Shown piece after piece: positions 36,144 through 45,632 of a stretch of DNA of 64,000 nucleotides (positions are counted from its first letter, which is position 1; each line of letters begins with the position of its first letter). The stretch comes from Fodinibacter sp963730365 (GTDB taxonomy: Bacteria > Actinomycetota > Actinomycetes > Actinomycetales > Dermatophilaceae): the NCBI GenBank assembly GCA_963730365.1, contig CAVSRM010000008.1, positions 678,878-742,877 of the forward strand, in the 5' to 3' direction. The position numbers and the translations under genes are program-made. Under the pieces are notes generated by a model, which was not told the origin of the DNA, searched no databases, and saw only the letters and a list, made by a program, of their open reading frames with translations.

Positions 36144-37648
36144 GGGGTGCCTTCGGGGTCAGGGTCACGGTGGGTGGGGGGGTCCGGGTCCGCAGGTGCG
36201 GGTGCCTGGTGTGACGCAGCGGCGGCGACCGCGGCTCCCTCGTCGGGGGGCTCCTCGTCGAAGTCGCGGGCCACGAGGAGTCGCAGCTCCTCGATCGTGG
36301 GCGCCTCCGTCTCGCGCAGCCGCCACGCGTGGTGGCCGATCGCGGACTCCAGGGCGTTGCGGGAGTACCGGCCGTTGCCGAACGAGGTGCCCCGGGGCGT
36401 GCGGTTGAGGACCTCGCGGAACCGTTGCACGGCTTCGGGATCGAGCGCGTAGTCGGCGCGGTCCGCCAGGTGGTGCAGGATCGCGACGAGCTCGTCGTCG
36501 GTGTAGTCCTCGAACTCGATGGTGGTGCGGAACCGGCTGGCGAGACCGGGGTTGGCGGCGATGAACGAGGCCATCGGCGCCGGGTAGCCGGCGACGATGA
36601 CGACGAGGTCGTCGCGCCGGTCCTCCATCTCCTTGACGAGGGTGTCGACGGACTCCTGGCCGAACTGGTCCCCGCCCGAGCCGTTGCTCGTGAGGCTGTA
36701 CGCCTCGTCGACGAAGAGCACCCCGCCCGCGGCCGACGCGACGACGTCGGCCGTCTTGGTGGCCGTCTGGCCCAGGTAGCCGGCGACGAGCTCGGAGCGG
36801 TCGACCTCGACGAGGTGGCCACGGGAGAGCAGCCCCAGGGCCTGGTAGATGCCCCCGACCAGTCGGGCGACCGTCGTCTTGCCCGTTCCGGGGTTACCAG
36901 TGAACACGAGGTGACGGGTCATCGTGGGGCTCTTCAGGCCGGCATCGACCCGCAGCTTCTCGACCCGCAGCAGGGCCACCTGCCGGTGGATCTCGCGCTT
37001 GACCCGCTCCAGCCCGATGAGGGCGTCGAGGTCGGCCAGCAGCTCCTCCAGGCTCCTCGGGGGGACGGCGGACTCGGCCGGCTCGGTTGCCGACCCCGCC
37101 TGCATCCCCTCGGCGACGTCGGTGCGATCGGCACCATCCGGCGTGGTGTCCCCGCCCGGCGTCGGGGTACCGGTGGGCGGGCGACCCGACCCTGCCCCGG
37201 CTCGCGGGACCGGGGCCGGCGCAGTAGGGCGCACCACGGCCCGCTGGGCGGCCGCCGCCACCGAGGCGTTCCCGATGACGCGCATCGTCGGTTCGCCCAG
37301 CTCGCAGGCCGCCGCGGCGACCTGGGCCAGGGCTTCGGCGTAGGCGGTGGCGTGCGGGGACCGCTCGGCCGCCAGGGTGCCGAGGGTCGGGGTCGGCGCC
37401 CCACGCCAGCGGCGGCCGCGGCTCGCCGCGTCGAAGAAGTCCTGGGTGCTGGCGCCGCCCATGGCGACCCCCCAGTCGCTGGCGGCCCGCGGTGCGGACT
37501 CGGCGACGGCCGCGGCGAGGGCGAGCGCCTCGTGCCGGGCGCTCGCGGCGTCGACCCCGGCGGTCGTGGCGAGCGAGGCGACCGCGTCGACGGCCTCCGC
37601 CAGAGTGGCCGTGCGCGGTGGGGTCGGCACCGCGTGCGGCGAACTCAT
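36140..37648 (-). CDS. CbbX/SpoVK-type AAA+ ATPase
   Basis: In this 502-residue protein an Ala-rich helical N-terminal domain (1-140) and a Pro/Gly linker precede a single AAA+ module. Walker A is GNPGTGKTT (251-259) and Walker B is VLFVDEAYSL (about 310-319); an arginine-finger region is in NPGLASRFR. CbbX-type ATPases remodel or unfold partner complexes. None of the usual substrates (Rubisco, ESX) is in the window, so the substrate may be a protein of this operon. ATG 37648 overlaps the stop of the XpaC-like gene. Confidence 0.9.
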   Translation of the reverse strand: MSSPHAVPTPPRTATLAEAVDAVASLATTAGVDAASARHEALALAAAVAESAPRAASDWGVAMGGASTQDFFDAASRGRRWRGAPTPTLGTLAAERSPHATAYAEALAQVAAAACELGEPTMRVIGNASVAAAAQRAVVRPTAPAPVPRAGAGSGRPPTGTPTPGGDTTPDGADRTDVAEGMQAGSATEPAESAVPPRSLEELLADLDALIGLERVKREIHRQVALLRVEKLRVDAGLKSPTMTRHLVFTGNPGTGKTTVARLVGGIYQALGLLSRGHLVEVDRSELVAGYLGQTATKTADVVASAAGGVLFVDEAYSLTSNGSGGDQFGQESVDTLVKEMEDRRDDLVVIVAGYPAPMASFIAANPGLASRFRTTIEFEDYTDDELVAILHHLADRADYALDPEAVQRFREVLNRTPRGTSFGNGRYSRNALESAIGHHAWRLRETEAPTIEELRLLVARDFDEEPPDEGAAVAAAASHQAPAPADPDPPTHRDPDPEGTP

Positions 37649-38265
37649 GAGGCGTCCCGCCCGGCCGGCGGCTGCAGGCGACCCCGCCCATCGGCATCCG
37701 GGCTGGTCGGTTGCGACCCGGCGGAGCCGGGCATCGGGGGCAGCGGCGCCGCCCCCAGGTCGAGCGCCCCGCCGGTCGAGGCCGACCCGAACTTCTCCGC
37801 CAGGAACCGCCCGTGGGCCACGAGCGCGTCGGCGTCGGCCCGGCACACGGCGTCGAAGACCCTGTCCATCGTCGCGGCGAGCAGGTCGAGCTGGTCGATG
37901 AGCACCATGAGCGAGGACTTGCCGCGGTCGACGGGGCGGTTGTCGGCGAACTGACGCGGCAGTCGGAGGTATCCGCCCACTGCTTCGGGGAGGTAGTCGG
38001 TCGCGGTCGCCATCACCGAGTACGCCTGGGGGCTGCCGGCACCGAGGCTGGGCAGCCGGGGGATGGTGTCGCGCACGACCCGGTCCACCCGCCGCACCCG
38101 GGACGCGACCGGCGCGGGCACCGCACCGTCGTCGACCATCGACTCGACGCGGTCGAGGGAGGCGAGCAGGTCCGCGCTCGTCGGGACCGAAGGCACGACG
38201 AGCCGATCGTCCTGCTCGACGTCTTGGCCGCGGCCGAAGAGGCGGCCGAGGAACCCACCCGGCAT
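37645..38265 (-). CDS. XpaC-like helical protein paired with TelA
   Basis: This 206-residue predicted cytoplasmic helical protein starts at ATG 38265, with MPGGFLGRLFGRG at the N-terminus. A middle region of three or four helices ends in a Pro-rich tail. Genes annotated as XpaC (5-bromo-4-chloroindolyl phosphate hydrolysis) are commonly paired with telA, and this protein's position and helical pattern fit. I see no catalytic motif, so the enzyme name should not be taken literally. It is separated from telA by only 25 bp. Confidence 0.62.
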   Translation of the reverse strand: MPGGFLGRLFGRGQDVEQDDRLVVPSVPTSADLLASLDRVESMVDDGAVPAPVASRVRRVDRVVRDTIPRLPSLGAGSPQAYSVMATATDYLPEAVGGYLRLPRQFADNRPVDRGKSSLMVLIDQLDLLAATMDRVFDAVCRADADALVAHGRFLAEKFGSASTGGALDLGAAPLPPMPGSAGSQPTSPDADGRGRLQPPAGRDAS

Positions 38266-38290
38266 GTGCTCACTATGCCCGAGCGGCCTC

Positions 38291-39529
38291 TCAGCGCCCA
38301 GCGCCCCCGGCGCCGTCGAGGTCGAGCGACCCGTGGGCCACCCGGTCGTCCTGGCGCTGGACACGCTCGAGGTAGGCCTGCGACTTGTCGACCTCGGTCT
38401 CCAGGGTGCCGATCGTGGCGGCCATCGTGTCCAGGGCCTCCACCTTGAAGGCGTCGATCGCGTCCATCGTCTCGTAGATGTTCGCGAAGGCCGCCTGCAG
38501 CTGGGGCAGCCCGATGGTGGCCGAGGCCGCCTGCTGCTGGATCAGCACCGAGTTGTCGCGGAGCATCTCGCTGGTGCGCTCGATCATCCCGCTGGTGGTC
38601 GTGTTCAGCGCCGTGATCTGGTCGAGGACCAGCTTCTGGTTGCCCAGGGCCTGGGCCACGATGACCGCCGTGCGCAGGGCCGACACCGTGGTGGTCGATG
38701 CCCGGTCGACCCCCTTGATCAGCTCGATGTTGTTCTTGATGACGATGTCGATCGCGAGGTAGTTCTGGATCGACACCGCGAGCTGGGTCAGCAGGTCCTG
38801 GTGCTTCTGGCGGACGTAGAAGAGCACGTCGTCGCGCAGCGCCCTGGCCAGGTCGGGGTCGGTGACCTCGAGCTCGGCGATGCGGGCGGCGAGCCGCGCG
38901 TCGAGCCGCTCGGCGACGTAGACGTACTGGTTGAGCCTCGCCATCGCGTCCCAGAGGCGCTGCTTCTCGAGGTTGAGGGCCGCGTTGTCCTTGGCGAGCT
39001 CGTCCTGGCCGTCGCGCAGGGCATGCAGGATGCCGTCGAGATGGCTCTGGGCCGACTGGTACTTGCGGAAGTAGTCGGTGACCTTGTCGCCGAACGGGAC
39101 CATGCCGAGAAACTTCTTGGCAACGGTCGCCTCCTTCGGGTCGAGCTCCTCGACGGTCCTGCGCAGCTCGAGCAGGGTCGAGCCGACCTTCGACCCCTCG
39201 GCGAGGCCGCCCTCCTGCAGCGCCTTCACGGGGGAGCTGAGGAGCCGGTTGGAGGTCTCGGCGGCGGAGCGGATGTCGAGGTCGCCCATGGTGCGCACGT
39301 CGGTGGCCTTGGCCGCGAACTCCGGCGAGCGGGGCTCGGCCGCGAGGAGCGACTCGAGGTAGGTGTCGACCTTGGCGTCGAGCCCGGGCAGGGCGGCGGC
39401 CTCGACCGCGGGAGCCATCCTCGGTGCCGCGGTGGTCGCCACGGGCTGCGGTGCCTCGGGTGCGGTGAGGATGAGCGCGGCGGAGGCGCCGGCGGGCGGC
39501 TGGAGTGGGGCAGGCTGCTGGTCGGTCAT
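38291..39529 (-). CDS. telA: TelA/KlaA toxic-anion-resistance family protein
   Basis: This 412-residue coiled-coil protein is typical of TelA (PF05816), with the core VPFGDKVTDYFRKYQSAQSH, then LWDAMARLNQYVYVAERLD and a conserved NNIELIKGVDRAS stretch. TelA proteins are linked to tellurite, nisin and antimicrobial tolerance and resemble dynamin-like or scaffold proteins. ATG 39529 has an ACGAGGAGC site. This is the first gene of the ten-gene operon; the promoter must be in the 244 bp gap shared with the divergent ferritin-like gene. Confidence 0.9.
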   Translation of the reverse strand: MTDQQPAPLQPPAGASAALILTAPEAPQPVATTAAPRMAPAVEAAALPGLDAKVDTYLESLLAAEPRSPEFAAKATDVRTMGDLDIRSAAETSNRLLSSPVKALQEGGLAEGSKVGSTLLELRRTVEELDPKEATVAKKFLGMVPFGDKVTDYFRKYQSAQSHLDGILHALRDGQDELAKDNAALNLEKQRLWDAMARLNQYVYVAERLDARLAARIAELEVTDPDLARALRDDVLFYVRQKHQDLLTQLAVSIQNYLAIDIVIKNNIELIKGVDRASTTTVSALRTAVIVAQALGNQKLVLDQITALNTTTSGMIERTSEMLRDNSVLIQQQAASATIGLPQLQAAFANIYETMDAIDAFKVEALDTMAATIGTLETEVDKSQAYLERVQRQDDRVAHGSLDLDGAGGAGR

Positions 39530-39773
39530 CGTGCTCCTCGTTCCGGACGGGTTCACGAGCGGCGCTCGGCCCGAGTCGACGAACCGCCAATCTACGCGAA
39601 CCACGTCGTCATCGGTCGGCCAATCGGTGTACCCGGCCCGCGGGCAGGGGGCCGAACCCCCTGACCCGCTCCGCCCACCGCGAAGTCAGGCGGGGGCGGG
39701 CCCGTGTGCTCCATAATCGGAGCATCCGACATCTGCGGCAGCAGGACTGTCGGGCCTCGATGGAAGGACTCCG

Positions 39774-41066
39774 ATGGCGCAGGAGACCGTGCGAACGCGA
39801 GCCGACCTGGTGTCACTGCTCACCACCGCGGCCGAGGTCGAGCACTCGCTGATGGTCCAGTACCTGTTCGGCGCCCTCACTCTGAAGCAGCGCACCGACG
39901 AGGGCCTCACCGAGGAGCAGCTGATCCGGGTCGCGCACTGGGAGAAGCTGATCCTGGCCGTCGCCCGGCAGGAGATGGAGCACCTGGGCCTGGTCGCCAA
40001 CCTGCTGACGGCGATCGGTGCCGCCCCGGTCCTGACCCGCCCGAACTTCCCCTACGCCACGTCGCTCTACGGCCACGTCATGGAGCTGACGCGGTTCTCC
40101 AAGGACACGGTCCACCGGTTCGCCTGCTTCGAGAAGCCCCAGCACCCCGGCGACGGCAGCGACGGCACACGCCTCGTCACGGTGGAGTGCCCTCCGACGC
40201 CGGACCCGTCGGTGCCGGGCCCGCCCAGCATCGTGGCCCTCTACGAGGCGATCCGCAGGGGGTTCACGACGCTGGCGAAGCAGGAGGAGCCGCTGTTCCT
40301 CGTCGGCAGCGACCACCAGCTCGGCGGCAAGGCCCTTGGAACCGACTTCCCCCGGGTGGGGGCGATGGGCGGCGGCTACGACGTCTTCATGTCGACGGTG
40401 AGCGACCTGGACAGCGCGCTCGCGGCCATCGACCTCATCATCGAGCAGGGGGAGGCGGCCGAGGTCGCCGGCGACGAGGGTCACTTCGTCGCCTTCACGA
40501 CCATCCTCACCGACTACGACACCCTCCTGGCCGAGGACCCCTCGTTCGAGCCGGCGCGCCTCGTGGTCGACAACCCCACGACAGTGCCCGGCAACCCCAC
40601 GACAGAGTCCGGCCTCAAGGCCACCACCCTCACCGACCCCGTGGCCCTGGCCTCCGCGGAGCTCTTCGACGCGTCCTACCGCACGATGCTGCGCTTCCTG
40701 CTGCGCCTGCTCATGAGCACCGACGAGTCGGCGCGGGAGTCCTCGGCCCTCACCGCTGTCGGGTTCTTCCCGATGATGACGATGGTCATCCGGCCGCTCG
40801 CGGAGGTGCTGACCTCGCTGCCGGCCCACGCCCCGGAGGATGGCACGAGAGCGGGGCCACCCTTCACCGTCGACGGCTCGGTCGGCTTCCTCCCGCACCG
40901 CGAGGCGGCCTGGGCGGTGCTCAGCGCGGAGCTGACCGACCTCGCCGCCCAGGCCAGGGAGGTCTCGAGGATGCCGGGCGCGCCGCCACGGCTGGCCTTC
41001 ATCGCCCGGACCATCGAGCTCGTCGGGCAGCGGTTCACCGCCCAGATCGCGGAGGCCACACCATGA
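39774..41066 (+). CDS. VioB/RebD-type ferritin-like (iminophenyl-pyruvate dimer synthase-like) protein
   Basis: The first half of this 430-residue protein is a ferritin-like four-helix bundle with diiron-type ligands in EVEHSLMVQYLF and RQEMEHLGLV. It belongs to the ferritin-like domain family found in VioB/RebD enzymes that couple indole-pyruvate imines. A second helical region follows. No other indolocarbazole or violacein genes are present, so the substrate is unknown. Its stop overlaps the next gene's ATG (ATGA). It is the first gene of a four-gene operon. Confidence 0.8.
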   Translation: MAQETVRTRADLVSLLTTAAEVEHSLMVQYLFGALTLKQRTDEGLTEEQLIRVAHWEKLILAVARQEMEHLGLVANLLTAIGAAPVLTRPNFPYATSLYGHVMELTRFSKDTVHRFACFEKPQHPGDGSDGTRLVTVECPPTPDPSVPGPPSIVALYEAIRRGFTTLAKQEEPLFLVGSDHQLGGKALGTDFPRVGAMGGGYDVFMSTVSDLDSALAAIDLIIEQGEAAEVAGDEGHFVAFTTILTDYDTLLAEDPSFEPARLVVDNPTTVPGNPTTESGLKATTLTDPVALASAELFDASYRTMLRFLLRLLMSTDESARESSALTAVGFFPMMTMVIRPLAEVLTSLPAHAPEDGTRAGPPFTVDGSVGFLPHREAAWAVLSAELTDLAAQAREVSRMPGAPPRLAFIARTIELVGQRFTAQIAEATP

Positions 41067-41935
41067 TGGAGATCCAGTTCGAGGGCTGGTGGCAGTGCCG
41101 GTTCGCCACCGACCCGGACCCCAGCGACGACCCGCGGGGCGTGAGTGGGCCCACCTTCACCACGGCCGGGGAGCCGGTGTTCGACCGGGTCATCCGGTTC
41201 CAGGACCCCGTGTGCCCCCGGTGGCCCTTCACCGACACGCTGGGCGTCACGGTCAGGTCGGTGTCGGTGCACGGTGAGCCGCAGCCGGACAGCGCGCTCG
41301 TCGGCCTGCCGGTCGACCTGCGCGGCGACCCGCAGTTCCACCAGCGCAACCTCGTGCTGGTCGAGCAGCCGTTCCAGGTGCTCATCGACCCGTTCGACCT
41401 CCAGGTGGGCAGCCCGGGGTCGGTCATCCTGCGGCGCAAGGCCCTCTGGGACGTCACCCGGCCCGACCTCGGCATCGAGGACGTCTTCCTCGACGAGGCC
41501 CTCATCGCGCCCCGGATGAACACGGTCGCCGTGCAGTCCGCGGTGGTGGCCGAGGCGACCGGCATCCTCGACTACGCGGGCTACCGCGCCCAGCGGCTGC
41601 GCGACCTCACCGAACGACGGGAGCACGCGACCGACCGAGTGGAGCGGCTGGCGCTCGACCGGCGGATCATGGCCCTCGATGACGACGCCATCCTCATGGG
41701 GGTCCGACTGGCCGGCGAGCAGTTCCTCGGGATGCAGGTGACCTACGACTTCGCCCTGGACGGAACCCCAGAGGTCGTCGATGACTCCGGCGCCCTGGAC
41801 GGCACGGTCGGCACCTCGCAGAACTGGCAGCTGACCATGTGGTGGGGCGGGTACGACGTCGACACGCTCTGCGGCTACGTGAGTGGCACCCTGTCGGTCC
41901 CCTTCGTCGCGAGGCCGGACGCCCCGCGTGCATGA
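41063..41935 (+). CDS. Conserved protein of unknown function, partner of the ferritin-like protein
   Basis: This 290-residue protein is rich in beta strands in its first half and helical between about 165 and 220. It is Trp- and Asp-rich near both ends (GWWQCRFATDPDPSDD, WQLTMWWGGYD). There is no signal peptide, membrane helix or motif I recognise. The ATG at 41063 overlaps the ferritin-like stop and has a GGAGG site; a second ATG follows at once. Tight coupling suggests a physical partner of the ferritin-like enzyme. Confidence 0.72.
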   Translation: MMEIQFEGWWQCRFATDPDPSDDPRGVSGPTFTTAGEPVFDRVIRFQDPVCPRWPFTDTLGVTVRSVSVHGEPQPDSALVGLPVDLRGDPQFHQRNLVLVEQPFQVLIDPFDLQVGSPGSVILRRKALWDVTRPDLGIEDVFLDEALIAPRMNTVAVQSAVVAEATGILDYAGYRAQRLRDLTERREHATDRVERLALDRRIMALDDDAILMGVRLAGEQFLGMQVTYDFALDGTPEVVDDSGALDGTVGTSQNWQLTMWWGGYDVDTLCGYVSGTLSVPFVARPDAPRA

Positions 41936-44900
41936 GCTCGTCCCGCGGCCACTCCTCGACGCGGTCGCGGCGGGAGCGGACTCCTGGCGGTCCGTGGGCC
42001 CCGTGCTCAGCGTCGACCTCGTGGGGTTCACCTCGATGGCCTGGACCCTGGCCGCCAACGGCGACCGTGGGGCCGAGGCCCTCGCCGACATCGCCGACAC
42101 GGTCTTCGCCCCCATCGTCGAGGCGGTCCACCAGCACGGCGGCTACGTCGCGGAGTTCGGGGGGGACGCGATCCTCGGGATCTTCCCCACCGGGCCCGTC
42201 GCGGACACGGTGCTCGACGTCGCGGCGGCCGCCGCGGCCATCGCCGACTCGGCACACCGGCGCGGCCCGATCCGCACCCGGTTCGGGCAGTTCGACGTCG
42301 GCGTCAAGGTCGCACTGGCCGTCGGCGAGGTGCGCTGGGACGTGCTCGACGACGCCCGGGCGGCGAGGTCGACGTACGTGGCGTGGGGCGAGGCCGTCGA
42401 GCGGGCGGCCGGCCTCGCCGCCACGGGCAGTCCCGGGCAGGTGCTGCTCGACCGGGCCGCGGCGGCCCTGCTCGCCGACGTGGTGCCGGTCGAGCACCGC
42501 GACGACCGTCACCTCCTCGGGACCGCTGACCTCACCGCCGTCGCCGAGGCACCGGTGGCGGCTCCGGAGCCGCCCGGGCCACCGCACCCCCTCGCTGCCC
42601 GCTTCGCGCCCGAGCGGCTGCTGACGTGGGACCGCCGCGGAGAGCTGCGACCGGTCGTCACCGCGTTCCTCGGGCTCGACCACGACGCGCCGATCGAGGA
42701 CGTCCGGCGGCTCGTCAGCGACGTCTTCCGGCTCATCGACACCTATGGCGGCGTGCTGCACCAGGTGGAGCGGGCCGAGAAGGGGTGGGTGGTCCTGCTC
42801 TACTGGGGAGCTCCGGTCTCCTTCCCCGGCGACGTCGAGCGCGCGCTGGGTCTGCTACTGGCCCTGCGGGGGCAGTGCCCCGTGCCGTTCCGGGCGGGGA
42901 CGACGGTGGGCACCGCGTTCAGCGGACTGGTCGGGGCCCGGGTGCAGGTGGGGTTCAGCTGCTACGGCTCGCACATCAACCTGGCCGCCCGGCTGATGGG
43001 TGGTGCCTCGCCCGGGTCGCTGCTCGTGGACTCGAGCGTCCTGGGTAACGCCGCCGGCGTCGCCGCCTGGACCTCCCTCGGAACCCGTGAGCTCAAGGGG
43101 GTGGGGGCCCCGGTCGAGGTCTTCTCGCTGGAGCCCCGCGCAGGAGGGACGGTCGCCCGGGAGCACCGGATCGTGGGTCGCGAGGCTGAGCTGGCGGCAC
43201 TGCAGGATGCCGTCCACGGCTCGGCCGTCACCGGGCGGCTGCGGAGGGTGGCGCTGGTCGGGGAACCCGGCTCGGGCAAGACCGTGCTGCTCGACATCCT
43301 GCGGCGGCGCGAGGAGGGCGTGAACGGCCTGCAGTGGGCCGTGTGCCGGAGTGAGAGCCACGGCATCCGGTGGCTCCACCCGGTCCGAGACCTCGTCCGC
43401 CGGTGGGCCGGGGTGTCCAGCGTCGATGACGTCACCGCCAACGCCGAACGGTTCTGGGCGAGGCTGCACGCGCTCGCGGAGTCCCTGCCGCCCGGTGCCG
43501 GTGACCGGCTCCTGGACCGCGGGTCGTTCCTCGCCGCCCTGCTCGACCTCCCCGGGCCCGGGTCGACGTGGGCCGCGACCCCGCCCGAGGACCGGTTCGA
43601 CGGGATGGTCGAGGCGCTCACCGCGCTCCTGAGGGCCATGACCGCCGCCGGACCGCTGGTCCTCGTGCTCGACGACGTCCAGTGGCTCGACCCCACCTCC
43701 CGGGACCTCCTCGTACGGGTGCTCGACGCCGTCGCCGACTGCCCGGTGACCGTCATATCGACGTGCTACGAGCCGGACCAGGCGCCCCGAGGGGCGGACG
43801 ACGACTCCGGGCTCGTGCTCACCATCGGCCCGCTGGACCAGGACCAGATGGAGCAGCTCGCGCGGTCCCTGCTCGGCGAGGACCCCCCGCCGTGGCTCGG
43901 CGGCTGGCTGCACCGGCGGACCGAGGGCAACCCCCTCTTCGCCGAACAGCTCGTGACGTACCTGTCCGGGGAGGGCCTTCTCGACGCATCCGGCGGCGGG
44001 CCTCCCGCGGACCTCGCCGTTCCCCCCGACCTGCGGGGGGTGCTGGTGGCCCGCATCGACCGGGTGTCGAGCGAGGCCCGGACGGCCCTCGAGGCCGGTG
44101 CGGCACTGGGGCGGCAGTTCGAGCGAGGTGTGCTGCGCCGGACGCTCGGGGTGCTCGGCACGGGAGTCGACGGCGCTGCCGGCGCCGAGGAGGAGGTGCT
44201 CGCCGCCGGGTTGTGGACCGCCGACCGGGACGGGGTGGCGTTCACCCACCAGCTGCTGTGGGCGGCGGCCCGGGACATGCCGCTCAGCTCGACCGTGCGA
44301 TCCCTCCACGCGGCGGCGGCCCAGGCCCTCGAGGACACTCCCGACGAGGGGACCGGGCGCTACGTCAACCGGCTGGCCATCCACCACCGGGCTGCCGGGA
44401 ACCCCGGCAGGAGCGCGGAGTACGAGGCGCGCGCCTCGGAGCAGGCCCTGCTCATCGGCGCGTACGGCGAAGCCGAGCGCCACGCCGACCTCGGGCTGCG
44501 CGACCTGGAGGACCTCGCCGACGAGGAGGGCGGTGACCGGGCAGACCTCGAGCTCACCCTCGTGCTGGCCCTGGGCTCCGGGCGGATGATCACGCGCGGG
44601 CAGTCGGCGCCGGAGACCTTCGCCGCCTACGAGCGGGCGCACGCCATCACCGAGTCCCTCCCGCCCACCCGGCAGAGCTTCCAGGCCATCTTCGGGCTCC
44701 GCATGGCCGCCGCCTTCCGGGGGGACCTGCGCGCCGCCACCGCGCTCGGCGACCGTGCCCTGGCGATGGCCACCGACATCGGCGACGAGGACCTCGTCCT
44801 CGAGGCGACGCTCATGGTGGGCAACATGGAGTTCTGGCACGGCCGCCTCGACGACGCCATCGCCACGCTGCACCGGGTTCGCGACGCCGAGGTGCGCACG

Positions 44901-45632
44901 AGCCACGGCGACTTCGTCCAGCAGCGCCGGCTCACCGCGCTGTTGCCCCTGCTGCTCGCGCAGTGGCTGACGACGGGGGATGCCGGTGTCATGCGCTCCG
45001 CGGAGCAGGGCATCGACGAGGCGCGTGCCCTCGGCCACCGGTTCAGCGAGGCCATCGTCCTGGAGACCGCCGCCTTCCTCGCCGCGCTGTCCGGTGACGT
45101 CCCCGGAGCCCGGCGCCACGCCGGCGAGCTGCTCGACCTCGCCGAGTCGGAGCCCTTTCCCGTCTACGCCCAGATCGCAAAGGCGGTCCTCGGCTGGGCC
45201 GGGTCGGTCCAGGACCGCTCGATCGATGACGCCGAGCAGGTCCGCCGCGCGGTGCACGAGCTGGCGGCGATGCGGGTGATCCTCGGCCAGACCCTCATGG
45301 GGGTCTTCCAGGCCGATGCCGCGCTCGCGGCGGGCGACCCGCCACGCGCCCTCGCAGCCACGACGTCCGCGCTGGTGCTCGCCGAGCGCAGCGGCGAACG
45401 GGCGGTGACGCCCCTGCTGCACCTGCTGCGGGCGAGGGCCTCGACCGGCCGCGACCGGCAGGACGAGCTCGGGCGGGCCCGCTCCCTGGCCGAGACCATG
45501 GGCCAGGGCCACGTGCTGACCCTCATCGAGGCCGTGGACCCCGCCCCCACGCCCGCCCACGACCCGGCCCATGACCCCGACCCCGACCCCGACCCCGAAG
45601 CCCACACCGATTTCAAGGAGCACGCGCCATGA
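41928..45632 (+). CDS. Soluble adenylyl cyclase-like protein: C1-C2 cyclase domains, ATPase, TPR
   Basis: This 1234-residue protein has the order of domains of mammalian soluble adenylyl cyclase. C1 (about 22-205) keeps both metal-binding Asps (D30 in SVDLVGFT, D80 in GGDAIL). C2 (about 240-400) lacks them but keeps Asn351 and Arg355 in SHINLAARL. An AAA_16-like P-loop ATPase follows (GEPGSGKT at 445-452, Walker B VLVLDDVQWLD), then about 500 residues of TPR-like helices. A short Asp-Pro repeat tail ends it. The two half-sites are complementary, so it could make cAMP. GTG 41928 overlaps the previous gene by eight bases, and the stop overlaps the DUF917 ATG. Confidence 0.88.
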   Translation: MHELVPRPLLDAVAAGADSWRSVGPVLSVDLVGFTSMAWTLAANGDRGAEALADIADTVFAPIVEAVHQHGGYVAEFGGDAILGIFPTGPVADTVLDVAAAAAAIADSAHRRGPIRTRFGQFDVGVKVALAVGEVRWDVLDDARAARSTYVAWGEAVERAAGLAATGSPGQVLLDRAAAALLADVVPVEHRDDRHLLGTADLTAVAEAPVAAPEPPGPPHPLAARFAPERLLTWDRRGELRPVVTAFLGLDHDAPIEDVRRLVSDVFRLIDTYGGVLHQVERAEKGWVVLLYWGAPVSFPGDVERALGLLLALRGQCPVPFRAGTTVGTAFSGLVGARVQVGFSCYGSHINLAARLMGGASPGSLLVDSSVLGNAAGVAAWTSLGTRELKGVGAPVEVFSLEPRAGGTVAREHRIVGREAELAALQDAVHGSAVTGRLRRVALVGEPGSGKTVLLDILRRREEGVNGLQWAVCRSESHGIRWLHPVRDLVRRWAGVSSVDDVTANAERFWARLHALAESLPPGAGDRLLDRGSFLAALLDLPGPGSTWAATPPEDRFDGMVEALTALLRAMTAAGPLVLVLDDVQWLDPTSRDLLVRVLDAVADCPVTVISTCYEPDQAPRGADDDSGLVLTIGPLDQDQMEQLARSLLGEDPPPWLGGWLHRRTEGNPLFAEQLVTYLSGEGLLDASGGGPPADLAVPPDLRGVLVARIDRVSSEARTALEAGAALGRQFERGVLRRTLGVLGTGVDGAAGAEEEVLAAGLWTADRDGVAFTHQLLWAAARDMPLSSTVRSLHAAAAQALEDTPDEGTGRYVNRLAIHHRAAGNPGRSAEYEARASEQALLIGAYGEAERHADLGLRDLEDLADEEGGDRADLELTLVLALGSGRMITRGQSAPETFAAYERAHAITESLPPTRQSFQAIFGLRMAAAFRGDLRAATALGDRALAMATDIGDEDLVLEATLMVGNMEFWHGRLDDAIATLHRVRDAEVRTSHGDFVQQRRLTALLPLLLAQWLTTGDAGVMRSAEQGIDEARALGHRFSEAIVLETAAFLAALSGDVPGARRHAGELLDLAESEPFPVYAQIAKAVLGWAGSVQDRSIDDAEQVRRAVHELAAMRVILGQTLMGVFQADAALAAGDPPRALAATTSALVLAERSGERAVTPLLHLLRARASTGRDRQDELGRARSLAETMGQGHVLTLIEAVDPAPTPAHDPAHDPDPDPDPEAHTDFKEHAP

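Noticed and set aside
38291..39529. Dedicated tellurite resistance operon
   Set aside because: TelA alone does not show this; there is no TerB/TerD or tellurite-specific gene, and the rest of the operon is signalling.
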